DNA of 64,000 bases, taken from assembly GCF_001888165.1 (NCBI RefSeq), contig NZ_CP015455.1, forward strand, positions 1,420,001-1,484,000, in the 5' to 3' direction. This document shows positions 8,812 to 19,232 of the stretch, piece after piece. Both the position numbers and the translations under genes were made by a program. Each line of letters starts with the position of its first letter. Position 1 is the first letter of the stretch. Under the pieces are notes generated by a model, which saw nothing but the letters and a program-made list of their open reading frames with translations, did no database searches and was not told the origin of the DNA. Source of the DNA: Syntrophotalea acetylenica. GTDB lineage: Bacteria; Desulfobacterota; Desulfuromonadia; Desulfuromonadales; Syntrophotaleaceae.

Positions 8812-8898
8812 TGAAGACCCTCCTTCGCATTGTATAGGCGTACATTGCATAAAAAATGCTGAAATGCAATTGATCAGTAAGTCACCTGGGAGAAATGT

Positions 8899-9882
8899 TT
8901 AGCCCCCACTTATTGCGGGGAACAAAACACGAACAATTCTTATCACACCCGGTCCCACCAGGACAACAAAGATTGCAGGAAAGATAAAGAACACCAACGG
9001 GAAGATGAGCTTGACGGTTGATTTGGCGGCTTTTTCCTCGGCCACCTGACGGCGTTTGATGCGCATGGCATCGGAGTGTATTCGCAGGGCTTTGGCGAGG
9101 CTGGTTCCGAAACGACTGGTCTGAATCAGGATGGTCATCAGATTGCCCACTTCGGCAACACCGGTGCGCAACGACATATTTTTGAAGCATTCGTTGCGCG
9201 GCTTGCCGGCGCGGATCTCCAGGTTGGTCAGGAAAAATTCCTCGCTGAGGTCCCGACACAGCGGCTTGATCTCTTCGCCCACCCGGCGAAAGGTCATGTC
9301 CAGACCGAGGCCGGCCTCGACGCAGACCACCATCAGGTCGAGGGCATCGGGCAGTGCTCGGAGAATGCGATTTTGTCGCGCCCTAATTGCGAATCCCAGA
9401 ATGGTGTCGGGCAGACCGAAGCCGATAACTGCCAGCAACAGGCACAGGAGGATGACCTGCAGGGAGAAGGTAAAGAAAAACCTTGAAATAAGATAGCCCA
9501 GGGGGAGAACCAGTCCGAGCACAACTTTGGCAGTGATGTAATTGTAATAGGCCGCATTGGAGCGCCAGCCGGCCTGGATCAGGTGCAGGCGTATGGATTT
9601 ATGCATAGCTCCGGGCTGGCTGGAGACGATGTCGTCAATCGGTTTGGCGAAGCGGGTGATAAACCCGCCTTGTTCAGCGTCCAAAAGCTTTGGTTTTTGT
9701 TTGATGGGTGTTTTTGAGGCTGGGACCAACTTTTCCAGCCGCTTTTCCTCACGGGATTTGCGGGTCAGGAAAAAATAGATGCTTAAAATGAAAAGGACGG
9801 TCGCCAGGAAGGTCAAAACAAGAACAGCCCAGTATCCGGCGTTCTCCAATAAACGATAATATACACTTAGTAAAATATTCAT
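8899..9882 (-). CDS. tadC: Tad pilus inner-membrane platform protein TadC
   Basis: A 327-residue GspF-domain protein. An N-terminal hydrophobic helix (residues 18-38) is followed by a second membrane pair near 115-160, the conserved T2SSF core with LPDALDLMVVCVEAGLGLDMTF-type residues near 180-200 and FGTSLAKALR near 258, and a C-terminal hairpin FPLVFFIFPAIFVVLVGP. TadB and TadC form the inner-membrane platform on which the TadA ATPase acts. The gene starts 11 bases after tadB ends, so the two are translated as a pair. Confidence 0.93.
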   Translation of the reverse strand: MNILLSVYYRLLENAGYWAVLVLTFLATVLFILSIYFFLTRKSREEKRLEKLVPASKTPIKQKPKLLDAEQGGFITRFAKPIDDIVSSQPGAMHKSIRLHLIQAGWRSNAAYYNYITAKVVLGLVLPLGYLISRFFFTFSLQVILLCLLLAVIGFGLPDTILGFAIRARQNRILRALPDALDLMVVCVEAGLGLDMTFRRVGEEIKPLCRDLSEEFFLTNLEIRAGKPRNECFKNMSLRTGVAEVGNLMTILIQTSRFGTSLAKALRIHSDAMRIKRRQVAEEKAAKSTVKLIFPLVFFIFPAIFVVLVGPGVIRIVRVLFPAISGG

Positions 9883-9893
9883 GTAGCGCCTCC

Positions 9894-10871
9894 TTACATT
9901 TCAATGGTAACGATTTTTTTAATGATGAAGGCACCCACTATTTGCAGCACAATGGCCCCGGCCAGCATGTATTGCCCAATGACGTCCTGCCAGAGCAGCG
10001 ACAGGTATTCATGATTAACAAAAAATATATAGACAAACAGGGTGATGGGCAGGCCGATAAGGACCATGGCCGAGAGTCGCCCCTCCGCTGTGAGGGCTTT
10101 GACCTGACGTCTGAACTGCATGCGTTCGCGGATCAGGCGGCTGATGTTGTCGAGGATTTCGGCCACGTTGCCGCCGGTTTCCCGCTGGATGATGACGGAG
10201 ATGGCAAAGAAGCGCAGATCTGTGCTGGGCACGCGCTCGCAGAGATTTTCGAAGGCCTCCTGAAAAGTCAGCCCGAGGTTGATTTCATCCACCGCCGCGC
10301 CGAACTCGGCGCTGATAGGCGGCTCCATTTCGCTGGAGACCATCTCCAGCCCCGAGGTCATGGCATGTCCGGAACGCAGCGCCCGGGCCAGCAGGTCCAG
10401 CGCTTCAGGCAGCTGGTCCTGAAACTTGTTGAGGTAGGCGTTTTCTGCAAGCTTCAGGTAGCCGAAGGGCAGGAAGAGCACCAGAATGCCAAGCACAATG
10501 GCGATCAACGTCGAGGGAATAAACTTCAGCCCCAGCAGCAGAGCAATCAGCCCGAGGGACAAGCTCAACAGGACGAATACACTTGCATTGAAAGGCAGGC
10601 CCGATTTGAGCAGCATGCGATCCAGGGTGGTTACCCGGGGCATTTTGAGGGCCAGTTTCTGTACCGGCCCCGCATCGGCGAGGATCTTGTCCCGATAGCG
10701 GAACAGTTTTTCTCGGCCGTGCTTGCCGCCAGCCGAAATGAACAGAAGGCGCTTTTTGATAGCCTTTTTTTCGGCGAAGCGGCTTTCCGACCACCCCAGA
10801 TAGAGCAGCGTCACCACCGACGCAACAAACAGGAAGACCGTGGCCATGATAAGGGCGTCTAGAAGATCCAT
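9894..10871 (-). CDS. tadB: Tad pilus inner-membrane platform protein TadB
   Basis: A 325-residue T2SSF-domain membrane protein. The first hydrophobic helix is at residues 5-28, two more lie near 100-140, the conserved LPEALDLLARALRSGHAM segment is near 160-177, and RETGGNVAEILDNIS near 235 is the second signature; two C-terminal helices close it. It pairs with TadC in the inner-membrane platform of the Flp pilus machine. The ATG at 10871 is preceded by GGAGG, 9 bases from the end of tadA. Confidence 0.93.
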   Translation of the reverse strand: MDLLDALIMATVFLFVASVVTLLYLGWSESRFAEKKAIKKRLLFISAGGKHGREKLFRYRDKILADAGPVQKLALKMPRVTTLDRMLLKSGLPFNASVFVLLSLSLGLIALLLGLKFIPSTLIAIVLGILVLFLPFGYLKLAENAYLNKFQDQLPEALDLLARALRSGHAMTSGLEMVSSEMEPPISAEFGAAVDEINLGLTFQEAFENLCERVPSTDLRFFAISVIIQRETGGNVAEILDNISRLIRERMQFRRQVKALTAEGRLSAMVLIGLPITLFVYIFFVNHEYLSLLWQDVIGQYMLAGAIVLQIVGAFIIKKIVTIEM

Positions 10872-10880
10872 GCAGCCTCC

Positions 10881-12236
<1,356 letters not shown>

Positions 12237-12257
12237 GTCGACCTCCTTGGTAATAAA

Positions 12258-13436
12258 TTAAATCGCCTTCCCGAACACCCCTCGGATACCACGGAAGGCC
12301 CGGGAGCTTTCAGGGGACTGCAGCTTTTCGACAAACTGGCATATGTTTTTGGCCAGCGGCGTTCCCGAATGCCCCATCGACAGAGGCTCGCCCTTGTTGA
12401 TGGAAGAAACCACGCCCTTGAAGTCGTTGGGGAACATCCAGAACGCCTTTTTCCCCAGGTTCTTCTCGATGTCGTTCAGGCTCAGGGTGCCGCCCTTGAT
12501 GTACCGGTTGATGGCGATTTCTATATGGGTTTCGTCGATACCGAGCTTTTTCATCAGGTTCAGCAGACGGGCGCAGTTCCGGATTGAAGGAACCGACATG
12601 TCCGTCACCAGAAAGGTGATTTCGGAATTCTTGAAAATTTCGATGTTGCTGTCGTTGATCGACATGGAAGTGCAATCGACCACCACATAATCGTAGATTT
12701 TGCAGGCCAGGCTGAGCACTTTGGCGATATGTTCAGCCTTGATGGCGTCGTATTCCTCCGGATTGTTCGGCGCGGCCATGAATTCCAGCCCGGAAGCATG
12801 TTTGGTCATGGCCGCCAGCAGGAAAGAACCATCGAGACGGTGGTAGTTGCGTACGATGTCGCTCATGGTGGTTTGCGGGTACAGATCGAGCAGCACCGTA
12901 GCGTCTCCGGACTGGAAGCTCATGTCGAACAGCGCCACCCGCACATCCTTGTTGCCGGCCAGCGCGCAGGCGGTGTTGACCGCGAGAACCGTCGAGCCGA
13001 TGCCTCCCTTGCTGCTGATAAAACTGTAGATGCTGCCGCGGGAGATCTGCCCGCCGGCGGCAAGCTTGAGTCGTACTTCCTCGACGGCGTTGTTCAGCAC
13101 CTTGTCGTTGATGGGGCTGACCAGAAATTCCGCAACCCCGGCTTTCATGACCTCCACGATATGTTGGGGAAACTGGTTGGAGGACACCACGAATACCTCG
13201 GCACGAGGGAAGTTCTGCCGGATCGGCTTGAGCCGGTTAAAGATGGTAGGCCCGTCAGTAGGATCATCGAGTATAATAATGTCTGGCGACCCCTTGACGG
13301 CAAGAGGGCCTTTTTCGGCCGCAGAGTCGAACCACTGGTTGGTCTCCAAGTTGGGGATTTCTCCCAGTTTTTCCTGGATCGCCTGAACCAGGCGGGTGTC
13401 GGAGATTTCAATGGCTACAAGCAATTTACGTGGCAT
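12258..13436 (-). CDS. tadZ: Tad pilus localisation ATPase TadZ/CpaE
   Basis: A 392-residue protein with an N-terminal atypical receiver domain (residues 1-125, FVVSSNQFPQH and DPTD present) and a C-terminal MinD/ParA-type ATPase domain. The deviant Walker A is SSKGGIGSTVLAVN near residue 145; the second lysine of KGGxGKT is serine here, as often seen in TadZ proteins. TadZ marks the pole or site where the pilus machine assembles. It is 21 bases upstream of tadA and transcribed with it. Confidence 0.93.
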   Translation of the reverse strand: MPRKLLVAIEISDTRLVQAIQEKLGEIPNLETNQWFDSAAEKGPLAVKGSPDIIILDDPTDGPTIFNRLKPIRQNFPRAEVFVVSSNQFPQHIVEVMKAGVAEFLVSPINDKVLNNAVEEVRLKLAAGGQISRGSIYSFISSKGGIGSTVLAVNTACALAGNKDVRVALFDMSFQSGDATVLLDLYPQTTMSDIVRNYHRLDGSFLLAAMTKHASGLEFMAAPNNPEEYDAIKAEHIAKVLSLACKIYDYVVVDCTSMSINDSNIEIFKNSEITFLVTDMSVPSIRNCARLLNLMKKLGIDETHIEIAINRYIKGGTLSLNDIEKNLGKKAFWMFPNDFKGVVSSINKGEPLSMGHSGTPLAKNICQFVEKLQSPESSRAFRGIRGVFGKAI

Positions 13437-13492
13437 GAAGCACCTTAATTTATGGGAGTCTAAATTTCGGTCTAATCTGAATATATGAGTAA

Positions 13493-14788
13493 TTAATCCA
13501 CCAAAGCAGGGAATTCACTTAACACTCCATAGTTAACTCCTCCGGTAATGCCTGTAGGTTTGTGAACTTCACAGTTTGGGAGAAAATATATTGACTGTGT
13601 TAGATAAGGCGCTGGATTGCCATCCCTGTCTTTTATATCAAAATGATTTACAAAGTTGTTCCAACAAACCTCAGCTGTCTGAGCGTCAGTATAACTGCAT
13701 GAAAAAGGTTCGTGTCCTGGAGCTACCATATAAGTAGGTGGATTTTCCTTGTTTTTCCCAACATTGCCAAAATTCTCTGATGCGTTATTGGTGTTAATCC
13801 AAATTATGTCAACGTTCACGGCACCAACTACTTTTTCAACACAAGATTGGTCAAATGTACCATCCTCGCATTCAACTACAGGAAGAGTGACATTTAAAGG
13901 AGCAGTTGGCGGATTGTTCGACCCATCTGTCCAGCAATTGTCATAAAAGTCAGATAGAAGGTTTGTCATGCCATTATTCGTTCCAATTTCTTTGCCAAAT
14001 ATAATTTCTACTGGATTCCCCCCACTACACAAAAGTCCACCAATTCCGTTCTGGCTTGTTCCTACATTTCCGCATCCTTCGGTTTGGTCGAAGTTTGTCC
14101 ATCCTCCAGTTTCCTCGCTCTCACTAATCATTCTTCCCATATTACATGAATAGTTCCCATCTCCGTCTTTAAGGTAATCCTCGCATATTGCTATAGGTTC
14201 ATCCACAGTTCCTGGAGGTAAAGACCCTGCAAAACCAAGAAAAGCTACCGCTTCCGCAGTCATGCCGAAATTTTCAAAGCCAAAAATCTGGGCAAAAAAA
14301 GACGCTGCCGGCTTATCTTGGCGGCGAACAACCACCTTTACAGCATTGATAAAGCCTCCATTAATGCTTGGATCAGGATTGTCAAGATCCTCGGTTGTGT
14401 AGTTCCCAATTGCAATGGCAGACAGGGAGTCATTTGCATCGAAGCGTTCTGCCGAAAAACTCCAATGTCCTCGCTGCACATCGCCCGAATTAGAAGAATA
14501 ATCATTCACTTCTACCGCGATTTTTTCACTAAGATTTTGTAAGGCGGTGTTGTATGCAATAGTGTTTGCATTAGGGTTTATAGCAGATCCATCATCCAGG
14601 TAAAGCTCTCTCGCACCTGCTAGGGCGGCTGCATCCGCAGCATTTTGAAGTTCGTTGCGTACAACGAAAAGATGATAAACATCAATTGCGAGAGCTGCCA
14701 TACCTAAAAATACAATGAGTAGAATGGCAACAAGAACGACTACGGCTCCCTTTTGCTTTTTTTTAAATAATTCTGAATATTTGAACAT
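13493..14788 (-). CDS. tadG: TadG-like pilus-associated protein, cysteine-rich C-terminus
   Basis: A 431-residue protein. After a basic start the TadG N-terminal segment KKQKGAVVVLVAILLIVFLG provides a membrane anchor at residues 13-34, followed by the conserved AALAIDVYHLFVVRNELQNAADAAALAGA. The C-terminal half holds about ten cysteines and many acidic and asparagine residues, a composition unlike the core Tad proteins. The gene is clearly more AT-rich than the tadZ and tadA genes beside it. TadG anchors or displays part of the pilus apparatus in the periplasm. The even number of cysteines suggests disulfides (inference). Confidence 0.88.
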   Translation of the reverse strand: MFKYSELFKKKQKGAVVVLVAILLIVFLGMAALAIDVYHLFVVRNELQNAADAAALAGARELYLDDGSAINPNANTIAYNTALQNLSEKIAVEVNDYSSNSGDVQRGHWSFSAERFDANDSLSAIAIGNYTTEDLDNPDPSINGGFINAVKVVVRRQDKPAASFFAQIFGFENFGMTAEAVAFLGFAGSLPPGTVDEPIAICEDYLKDGDGNYSCNMGRMISESEETGGWTNFDQTEGCGNVGTSQNGIGGLLCSGGNPVEIIFGKEIGTNNGMTNLLSDFYDNCWTDGSNNPPTAPLNVTLPVVECEDGTFDQSCVEKVVGAVNVDIIWINTNNASENFGNVGKNKENPPTYMVAPGHEPFSCSYTDAQTAEVCWNNFVNHFDIKDRDGNPAPYLTQSIYFLPNCEVHKPTGITGGVNYGVLSEFPALVD

Positions 14789-14808
14789 AGCTTCCTCACA
14801 AATGAATG

Positions 14809-15291
14809 CTATTCAGCTCGCATGGTTGTTATTCCATTCAGTTTTATGGCATCTGGAATGCCGCCAAGCGAAGGTAGGAGAAGGAAATCGTAATCATAAC
14901 TGACGTCTATCACGACATATTCACCCTGGGTGACTTGTTCATTGCTCGAACCAGGGCTGGCGGGGTTAAGGGTGCTGACCCCGCTGTCTGTCTCAATTGT
15001 TGCGGTTAGGTTGTCGGTTCCAAAACTTACTAACCGCAGATCGTTGCCACTGTAAAGGTAATTGTGTATGGCATTTTCAACATCGCTTACGGGAATAATG
15101 CGATTGCCTGTGGTGCTGTCTGTTCGAAACACTATAGCTCGCCGTGCGCCTTCGCGACTGGCATTGGTGAGAAGAGCCTTGTTGTAAAAAATGAAACCAA
15201 ACTCGATAATGCCAAAAACAATCAGGAGCAGCAATGGCAGGACGACAGCGAATTCGACGACTGCTGCTCCCTTTTGAGATCTAAAGTTCAT
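14809..15291 (-). CDS. tadE: TadE-like minor pseudopilin
   Basis: A 160-residue TadE-family protein. The N-terminus SQKGAAVVEFAVVLPLLLLIVFG at residues 5-27 has the prepilin-like Gly-Ala cleavage site with Glu at +5, followed by IIEFGFIFYNKALLTNASREGARRA, the TadE signature. TadE proteins are processed by the dedicated prepilin peptidase and prime or decorate the Flp pilus. It lies 20 bases upstream of tadG. A strong hairpin lies between it and the upstream lipoprotein gene. Confidence 0.93.
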   Translation of the reverse strand: MNFRSQKGAAVVEFAVVLPLLLLIVFGIIEFGFIFYNKALLTNASREGARRAIVFRTDSTTGNRIIPVSDVENAIHNYLYSGNDLRLVSFGTDNLTATIETDSGVSTLNPASPGSSNEQVTQGEYVVIDVSYDYDFLLLPSLGGIPDAIKLNGITTMRAE

Positions 15292-15330
15292 AGTGCTACT
15301 CCTCTGTGTAGGATCTTTTTAGTCTTTTCA

Positions 15331-15366
15331 CGGTTTGCTGCGATGCGGCGGCATCGCAGCAAACCG
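15331..15366 (-). other. Perfect 16-bp hairpin inside the tad operon
   Basis: The arms CGGTTTGCTGCGATGC and GCATCGCAGCAAACCG are perfectly complementary with a four-base loop. Neither strand shows a run of T after the stem, so it is not a classical terminator. It lies between the small lipoprotein gene and tadE. Possible roles are mRNA stabilisation, processing, or partial attenuation separating secretin from pseudopilin expression. Confidence 0.7.
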
Positions 15367-15372
15367 ATCATG

Positions 15373-15642
15373 CTACTTTTCCAACCCGAATTGAATTACT
15401 TCAAAGTCCTGGGGTTCTTCAGCAAATGTCTCATTGTAGACATCCATAACGTTTTCAGCTGTTATGCCTTCCAATGTTTCCGGAGTTTTTGCCGCATAGC
15501 GGTAATCGGGATAGGCGATCTGCTGATCCCAGGCTGCCTGGCTGTGCTGACCGAATTCCCGGTCGATGTAATAGGCTTCCTGCAAAGAGGCGCATCCGGT
15601 CAGCAGGAGGACGGTAGTAACGATCAGGCTTAGATTTTTCAT
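15373..15642 (-). CDS. Small lipoprotein of the tad locus
   Basis: An 89-residue lipoprotein. The leader MKNLSLIVTTVLLLTGC ends in a typical lipobox with Cys at residue 17. The mature part contains DREFGQHSQAAWDQQI and ENVMDVYNETFAE, which resemble small lipoproteins placed after the secretin in other deltaproteobacterial tad loci; by position it would take the role of RcpB/CpaD, but it is far shorter and I see no homology to CpaD. Preceded by GGGGG about 8 bases upstream and separated from the secretin gene by 20 bases. Confidence 0.75.
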   Translation of the reverse strand: MKNLSLIVTTVLLLTGCASLQEAYYIDREFGQHSQAAWDQQIAYPDYRYAAKTPETLEGITAENVMDVYNETFAEEPQDFEVIQFGLEK

Positions 15643-15662
15643 GGTATGACCCCCTTGGCTCG

Positions 15663-17180
15663 TTATTGTGCCGGACTTGGCTCGTGACCGAATTCACCCT
15701 CGAGACCGCCGCTGGTTTCCGTGGTGCTGGCCGGCACGGTAAAGCTGTGGCGGCTCATGGCGGAAGGATCCTCCGGGTAACGGCGCCCTTCCAGTCGGCC
15801 TTCCAGGTAGAACTCGAGGCGGTTGGGGGGCTGCATGTATTCGCCGGGGAAGGTGATGCTGCCTTCCTTGCCGGGCTTGACCAAATGCGGTGTCACCGCG
15901 ATGAGCAGGTCGGTTTTCTCCTGCGTGTAGTTGGTGCTGCGGAACAGTGCGCCGAGGATCGGCAGGTCGCCGAGTCCCGGGATCTTGGTCACGCTTTCCC
16001 GCAGGCTGTCCTGCAGCAGGCCGGCGAGGGCCAGTGTCTGGCCGTCATGCAGTTGCACGGTGGTTTCCAGTTTGCGTGTGGTCAGGTTGGGCACGTTGAA
16101 AGAGGCGCCGGTAATCGCGGCAGGGATGGTGCTGGTCGAGACGATATCGCTGACGCTCGGGGCCACCCGCAGGCTGATTTTGCCGTCGCTCATGACGATG
16201 GGCGTAAAGGTCAGGGATACGCCGAACTCACGGAATTCGATGGTGATGCCGTCTTCATCGGGGACCGGGATGGGGAACTCGCCGCCGGCCAGAAAACTCG
16301 CCTCCTGCCCGCTGATGGCCACCAGGCGCGGCTCCGCCAGAACGCGGGCAAGCCCTTCGGTTTCGAGGAATCGCAGGGCGGAGGTAAAGTCACCCATCTG
16401 CAAAAAGATGTTGGCCGGATTGTTGCCGGTGACAAAATCGGCGAAGTTCAACAACACGCTGCCCGCCTCGATTCCGGTGGGCACCGAAGTGATGTCGCCC
16501 ACACCGCCGATCACGGCGGAATGATCCCCGAGACCATTGAAACCGAGGGCTGCCTGCCATTCACGGCCGGAGGAGCGGGTGACCTCGGCGAATTTCACCT
16601 CCAGCAGGACTTGCTGAATGCCACCGACGCGCAGCAGGTTGGTGATGCCGCTGCCCGATTTGCCGGTGCCTTCGTCGCTGCCTGACGCTTCCGCTTTTTG
16701 GGGGAGGAAGGTCTGAGTGAGGCGCAGGACCTGCTCGACGACTTCTGGGCCGGATACGGTGCCGGAGAGGACCACGCCGGTCTCCGAGGCGTGCACCTGG
16801 ATGTCTTCATGGGGATAGAGCTGGCTGATTTTCTGTTTGAGCGGGGTCAGGTCGAGGTTGACGCTGACGTCGATGATGGCATTGACTTCGTTTGACCGGT
16901 CATCCCAGATCGTGACCCGGGAAAAGCCGATCTGTTTTCCCAGGTTGTAGATATTGACCAGGTCGGCTCTTAGTGGTCTGGCGCCAATGATATCGCTGTT
17001 GGAGATGAGTATTTTCATGCGTGGACTCGGCTTGCGGATTTTCACCAGTTCCGATCCGCCGATATTGACATCGAGCGTCAGGTGCTCGATCTCGTCGGCA
17101 ACAGCGGCGCCGGCGAACAGAGCCAGGCAGAACAGGCCCAGGAAGCAGATTGCCGGTAAAATGGCTCGGCGCGTTATCAT
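15663..17180 (-). CDS. cpaC: Tad/Flp pilus outer-membrane secretin CpaC/RcpA
   Basis: A 505-residue secretin. The start is set at ATG 17180 because GGAGGT lies 5 bases upstream, nine codons inside the longest frame. A signal peptide (TRRAILPAICFLGLFCLALFAGAAVA) leads into a pilus-secretin N-terminal domain near 35-100, a BON-like domain near 100-170, and the secretin domain ending in PGLGDLPILGALFRS near 430. The C-terminal 50 residues are variable. It forms the outer-membrane channel of the Flp pilus. It follows cpaB by 27 bases. Confidence 0.94.
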   Translation of the reverse strand: MITRRAILPAICFLGLFCLALFAGAAVADEIEHLTLDVNIGGSELVKIRKPSPRMKILISNSDIIGARPLRADLVNIYNLGKQIGFSRVTIWDDRSNEVNAIIDVSVNLDLTPLKQKISQLYPHEDIQVHASETGVVLSGTVSGPEVVEQVLRLTQTFLPQKAEASGSDEGTGKSGSGITNLLRVGGIQQVLLEVKFAEVTRSSGREWQAALGFNGLGDHSAVIGGVGDITSVPTGIEAGSVLLNFADFVTGNNPANIFLQMGDFTSALRFLETEGLARVLAEPRLVAISGQEASFLAGGEFPIPVPDEDGITIEFREFGVSLTFTPIVMSDGKISLRVAPSVSDIVSTSTIPAAITGASFNVPNLTTRKLETTVQLHDGQTLALAGLLQDSLRESVTKIPGLGDLPILGALFRSTNYTQEKTDLLIAVTPHLVKPGKEGSITFPGEYMQPPNRLEFYLEGRLEGRRYPEDPSAMSRHSFTVPASTTETSGGLEGEFGHEPSPAQ

Positions 17181-17207
17181 AATGACCTCCATTTTATAAA
17201 ACTTCAT

Positions 17208-18041
17208 TTATTTAGGGGCGGGAACCTTATATTCCTTGCCCGCTTCATCCCCGCGAATGACCTCGACAGTGAAGCCCGCTGGCGGCGGCGTGTAAACTCT
17301 TGGTTTTACAGTGCGGACAGGAGCCCTTTTTACCACTTTCCTGACCGGTGGCGGAGTCGCTTTTTCAACTTCCTTTTCGTCGAGGGGGTTGCGCAGCACC
17401 AGTTGAATCGGCCCTTCGTGGGTTTTTTCCGCAAGCATCTCCGCATCCTCGGGAGCGATTTCGAGGGTGACGGTGCGCACCACTTTGGGTTTGCCCTCTT
17501 CAATGAAGGTCTCCTGGGCGATGGCCAGAACTTCGACCTTGCGCAGGAAGGTTTTGGCGGTGCGGATGTTGCCGGATTTCTGATCGATGGAAATGATGTC
17601 GACAAAGGTGTTCGGCAGAATAAAGCCGCCGACACCGACCACCTCGTCGACCCGAATGGCCATGGCGCGCATGCCGGGTTTGATCATCGCTACCAGGCCT
17701 GCTCCGGAGTTGGGTGCGGCCAGCTCCGCGGCGAGGATCGGAGTGCCCGCCACCATTTTGGAGACGGAAACCCGACCCACCACCTGCTCGACGTTTTCAA
17801 AGGCTCCCTGAGGGACGTTGGCTTTGGGCCATGGGGCGGTGGTCAACTGGGTTTTGTCGAGGCGGGTGCCAATGTTGACATCCGCTGCCGCGACCACAAT
17901 TTCGGTCATGGACATGGCCGTGGTTGGGGAAGTGTCCGTTTGTGTCGCTTTGGTCGACAGCCACTTGTTGACCAGTATGACAGCAATGACCCCGAATATG
18001 ACGGCCAGTGCCAGGGCGATGATGGTGCCATATTTTTTCAT
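17208..18041 (-). CDS. cpaB: Flp pilus assembly protein CpaB/RcpC
   Basis: A 277-residue periplasmic protein anchored by an N-terminal helix (IIALALAVIFGVIAVILV). The start is the ATG at 18041, preceded by AGGAGG 6 bases upstream; an upstream in-frame ATG lacks a signal. A SAF domain with IVVAAADVNIGTRLDKTQLTTAPWP is at residues 45-70, and the RcpC domain follows with MRAMAIRVDEVVGVGGFILPNTFVDI near 125-150. The tail is proline- and lysine-rich. CpaB interacts with the secretin. Part of the tad gene run. Confidence 0.93.
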   Translation of the reverse strand: MKKYGTIIALALAVIFGVIAVILVNKWLSTKATQTDTSPTTAMSMTEIVVAAADVNIGTRLDKTQLTTAPWPKANVPQGAFENVEQVVGRVSVSKMVAGTPILAAELAAPNSGAGLVAMIKPGMRAMAIRVDEVVGVGGFILPNTFVDIISIDQKSGNIRTAKTFLRKVEVLAIAQETFIEEGKPKVVRTVTLEIAPEDAEMLAEKTHEGPIQLVLRNPLDEKEVEKATPPPVRKVVKRAPVRTVKPRVYTPPPAGFTVEVIRGDEAGKEYKVPAPK

Positions 18042-18152
18042 GCTGGGCCTCCTGTGAAACGGAAAAGGAAAATCGGACTGCTTTTTCAAGACACAGGGGT
18101 TTAAACCCTGTGCAATCCTCCGATATAGAAAAACTCGCCGAGGCGGCTTGTT

Positions 18153-18761
18153 TCACCATAGGGAACCCCAAAATGTCTGGGCAAAAAATCCAAAGGCGAT
18201 AGCCGTGGCGTAAGGGAACCGGTTTGATGACCGGTTGACCGGTCTGCTGAAACTTTTGAAGTCACGGGTCAGGTATGCATTTTTCAGTGACGATATGTAA
18301 TGGCGAAGCTGGACCCTGCTACCTGGGTTTGTGAGATGGAATAACAGGCCCAACAGTCCGCCGATAATTCCCATGTAAAGAAATAGCTGGAAAGTTATAT
18401 CTGGTCCCAGTAAAGTGCCCAGCGCTGTTAGCGCCTTGACATCGCCGGCGCCCATGCCCCCCATCAGGAAAGGAATCAGAAGAAGTGAGAGACCGATGGT
18501 AAATCCTGTTATGGAAACCATGATGCCGGGCAAGCCAGAAATGGCGATGTTGGTGCTTAATCCGATAACAATAAGAGCTAAAGTGAAAATATTGGGAATT
18601 TTGGAATACAGGGTATCTGATGCACAGATAAGGAAAAGGTAACTTGAGGCAGCCAGAATGAAAATATTCGTGGGATAGCAGAAAATAAACAATATGGCCA
18701 TAACCATGGCTGTTAGGCCAAGGGCATAGCGCATAGATTTAAATAAATCAATTTCTATCAT
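18153..18761 (-). CDS. tadV: Prepilin peptidase (A24 family) TadV/CpaA
   Basis: A 202-residue aspartic membrane protease that cleaves Flp prepilin and TadE leaders. The two catalytic aspartates are in ASDTLYSKIPN near residue 48 and GMGAGDVKALTALG near 109-122 (the GxGD motif). Six hydrophobic segments are visible. It lacks the N-terminal methylase domain of PilD, as is usual for TadV. The gene is AT-rich relative to cpaB and the secretin. It lies between flp and cpaB. Confidence 0.92.
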   Translation of the reverse strand: MIEIDLFKSMRYALGLTAMVMAILFIFCYPTNIFILAASSYLFLICASDTLYSKIPNIFTLALIVIGLSTNIAISGLPGIMVSITGFTIGLSLLLIPFLMGGMGAGDVKALTALGTLLGPDITFQLFLYMGIIGGLLGLLFHLTNPGSRVQLRHYISSLKNAYLTRDFKSFSRPVNRSSNRFPYATAIAFGFFAQTFWGSLW

Positions 18762-18828
18762 TCCGGCTGCCTCAAGTTTAAACTAACTTAAATTCAGACA
18801 AACTCATTACTCGGGAAAATTACCTCTA

Positions 18829-19011
18829 CTACGAATTTGGAATCCTTGTAGCGATATTGTTAAAGGTTTGCTCGACCCTATTGCCAAGCAAGGTAATTGC
18901 CCCGATTGCAACAATGATAATCAGAGCCAGCATGACGGCGTATTCGGTGGCGGTGGCCCCCTCTTCACTACGAACCAGTTCCCTCATTTTCTTCAGTAGC
19001 ATGTTTTTCAT
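18829..19011 (-). CDS. flp: Flp pilin
   Basis: A 60-residue type IVb pilin. The leader ends at EEG18 and the mature protein begins ATATEYAVMLALIIIVAIGA, with the Glu at +5 and the adjacent tyrosine that define Flp pilins. The mature length of about 42 residues is normal. AGGAGG precedes the ATG by about 7 bases. It heads the tad locus and a 700-base upstream region separates it from the divergent GtrA-like gene. Confidence 0.96.
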   Translation of the reverse strand: MKNMLLKKMRELVRSEEGATATEYAVMLALIIIVAIGAITLLGNRVEQTFNNIATRIPNS

Positions 19012-19203
19012 CTGTTTCCTCCTTTTTGATCTGGGTGATGGCCTGCTGCCCCGGTGATTTGAAGCACCTCCTGCTGCAAATCATTCGGACCGGTTGCGGT
19101 TGTTGATTGCCGCGCCTGTTGGTAATCGACTTTACTTACTTTTTTATCACATTTTTTCGGTTTGTCTGCTGCCCGATGAATGCAATTGGCATTTTTCAAT
19201 TTG

Positions 19204-19232
19204 AGGTTAGCTTGCAAATTAAAGGTTGTCAA
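19204..19232 (-). promoter_or_regulatory. Possible sigma-70 promoter for flp
   Basis: On the minus strand TTGACA (19227-19232) is followed after 17 bases by TAACCT (19204-19209). The -35 is perfect but the -10 is weak, so this is only a candidate; it would give a leader of about 190 bases before the flp ATG. Confidence 0.25.

Noticed and set aside
19008-19232. A 74-codon minus-strand frame upstream of flp
   Set aside because: It overlaps the flp start, has no ribosome binding site and has an unusual composition; this is the pilin leader region.
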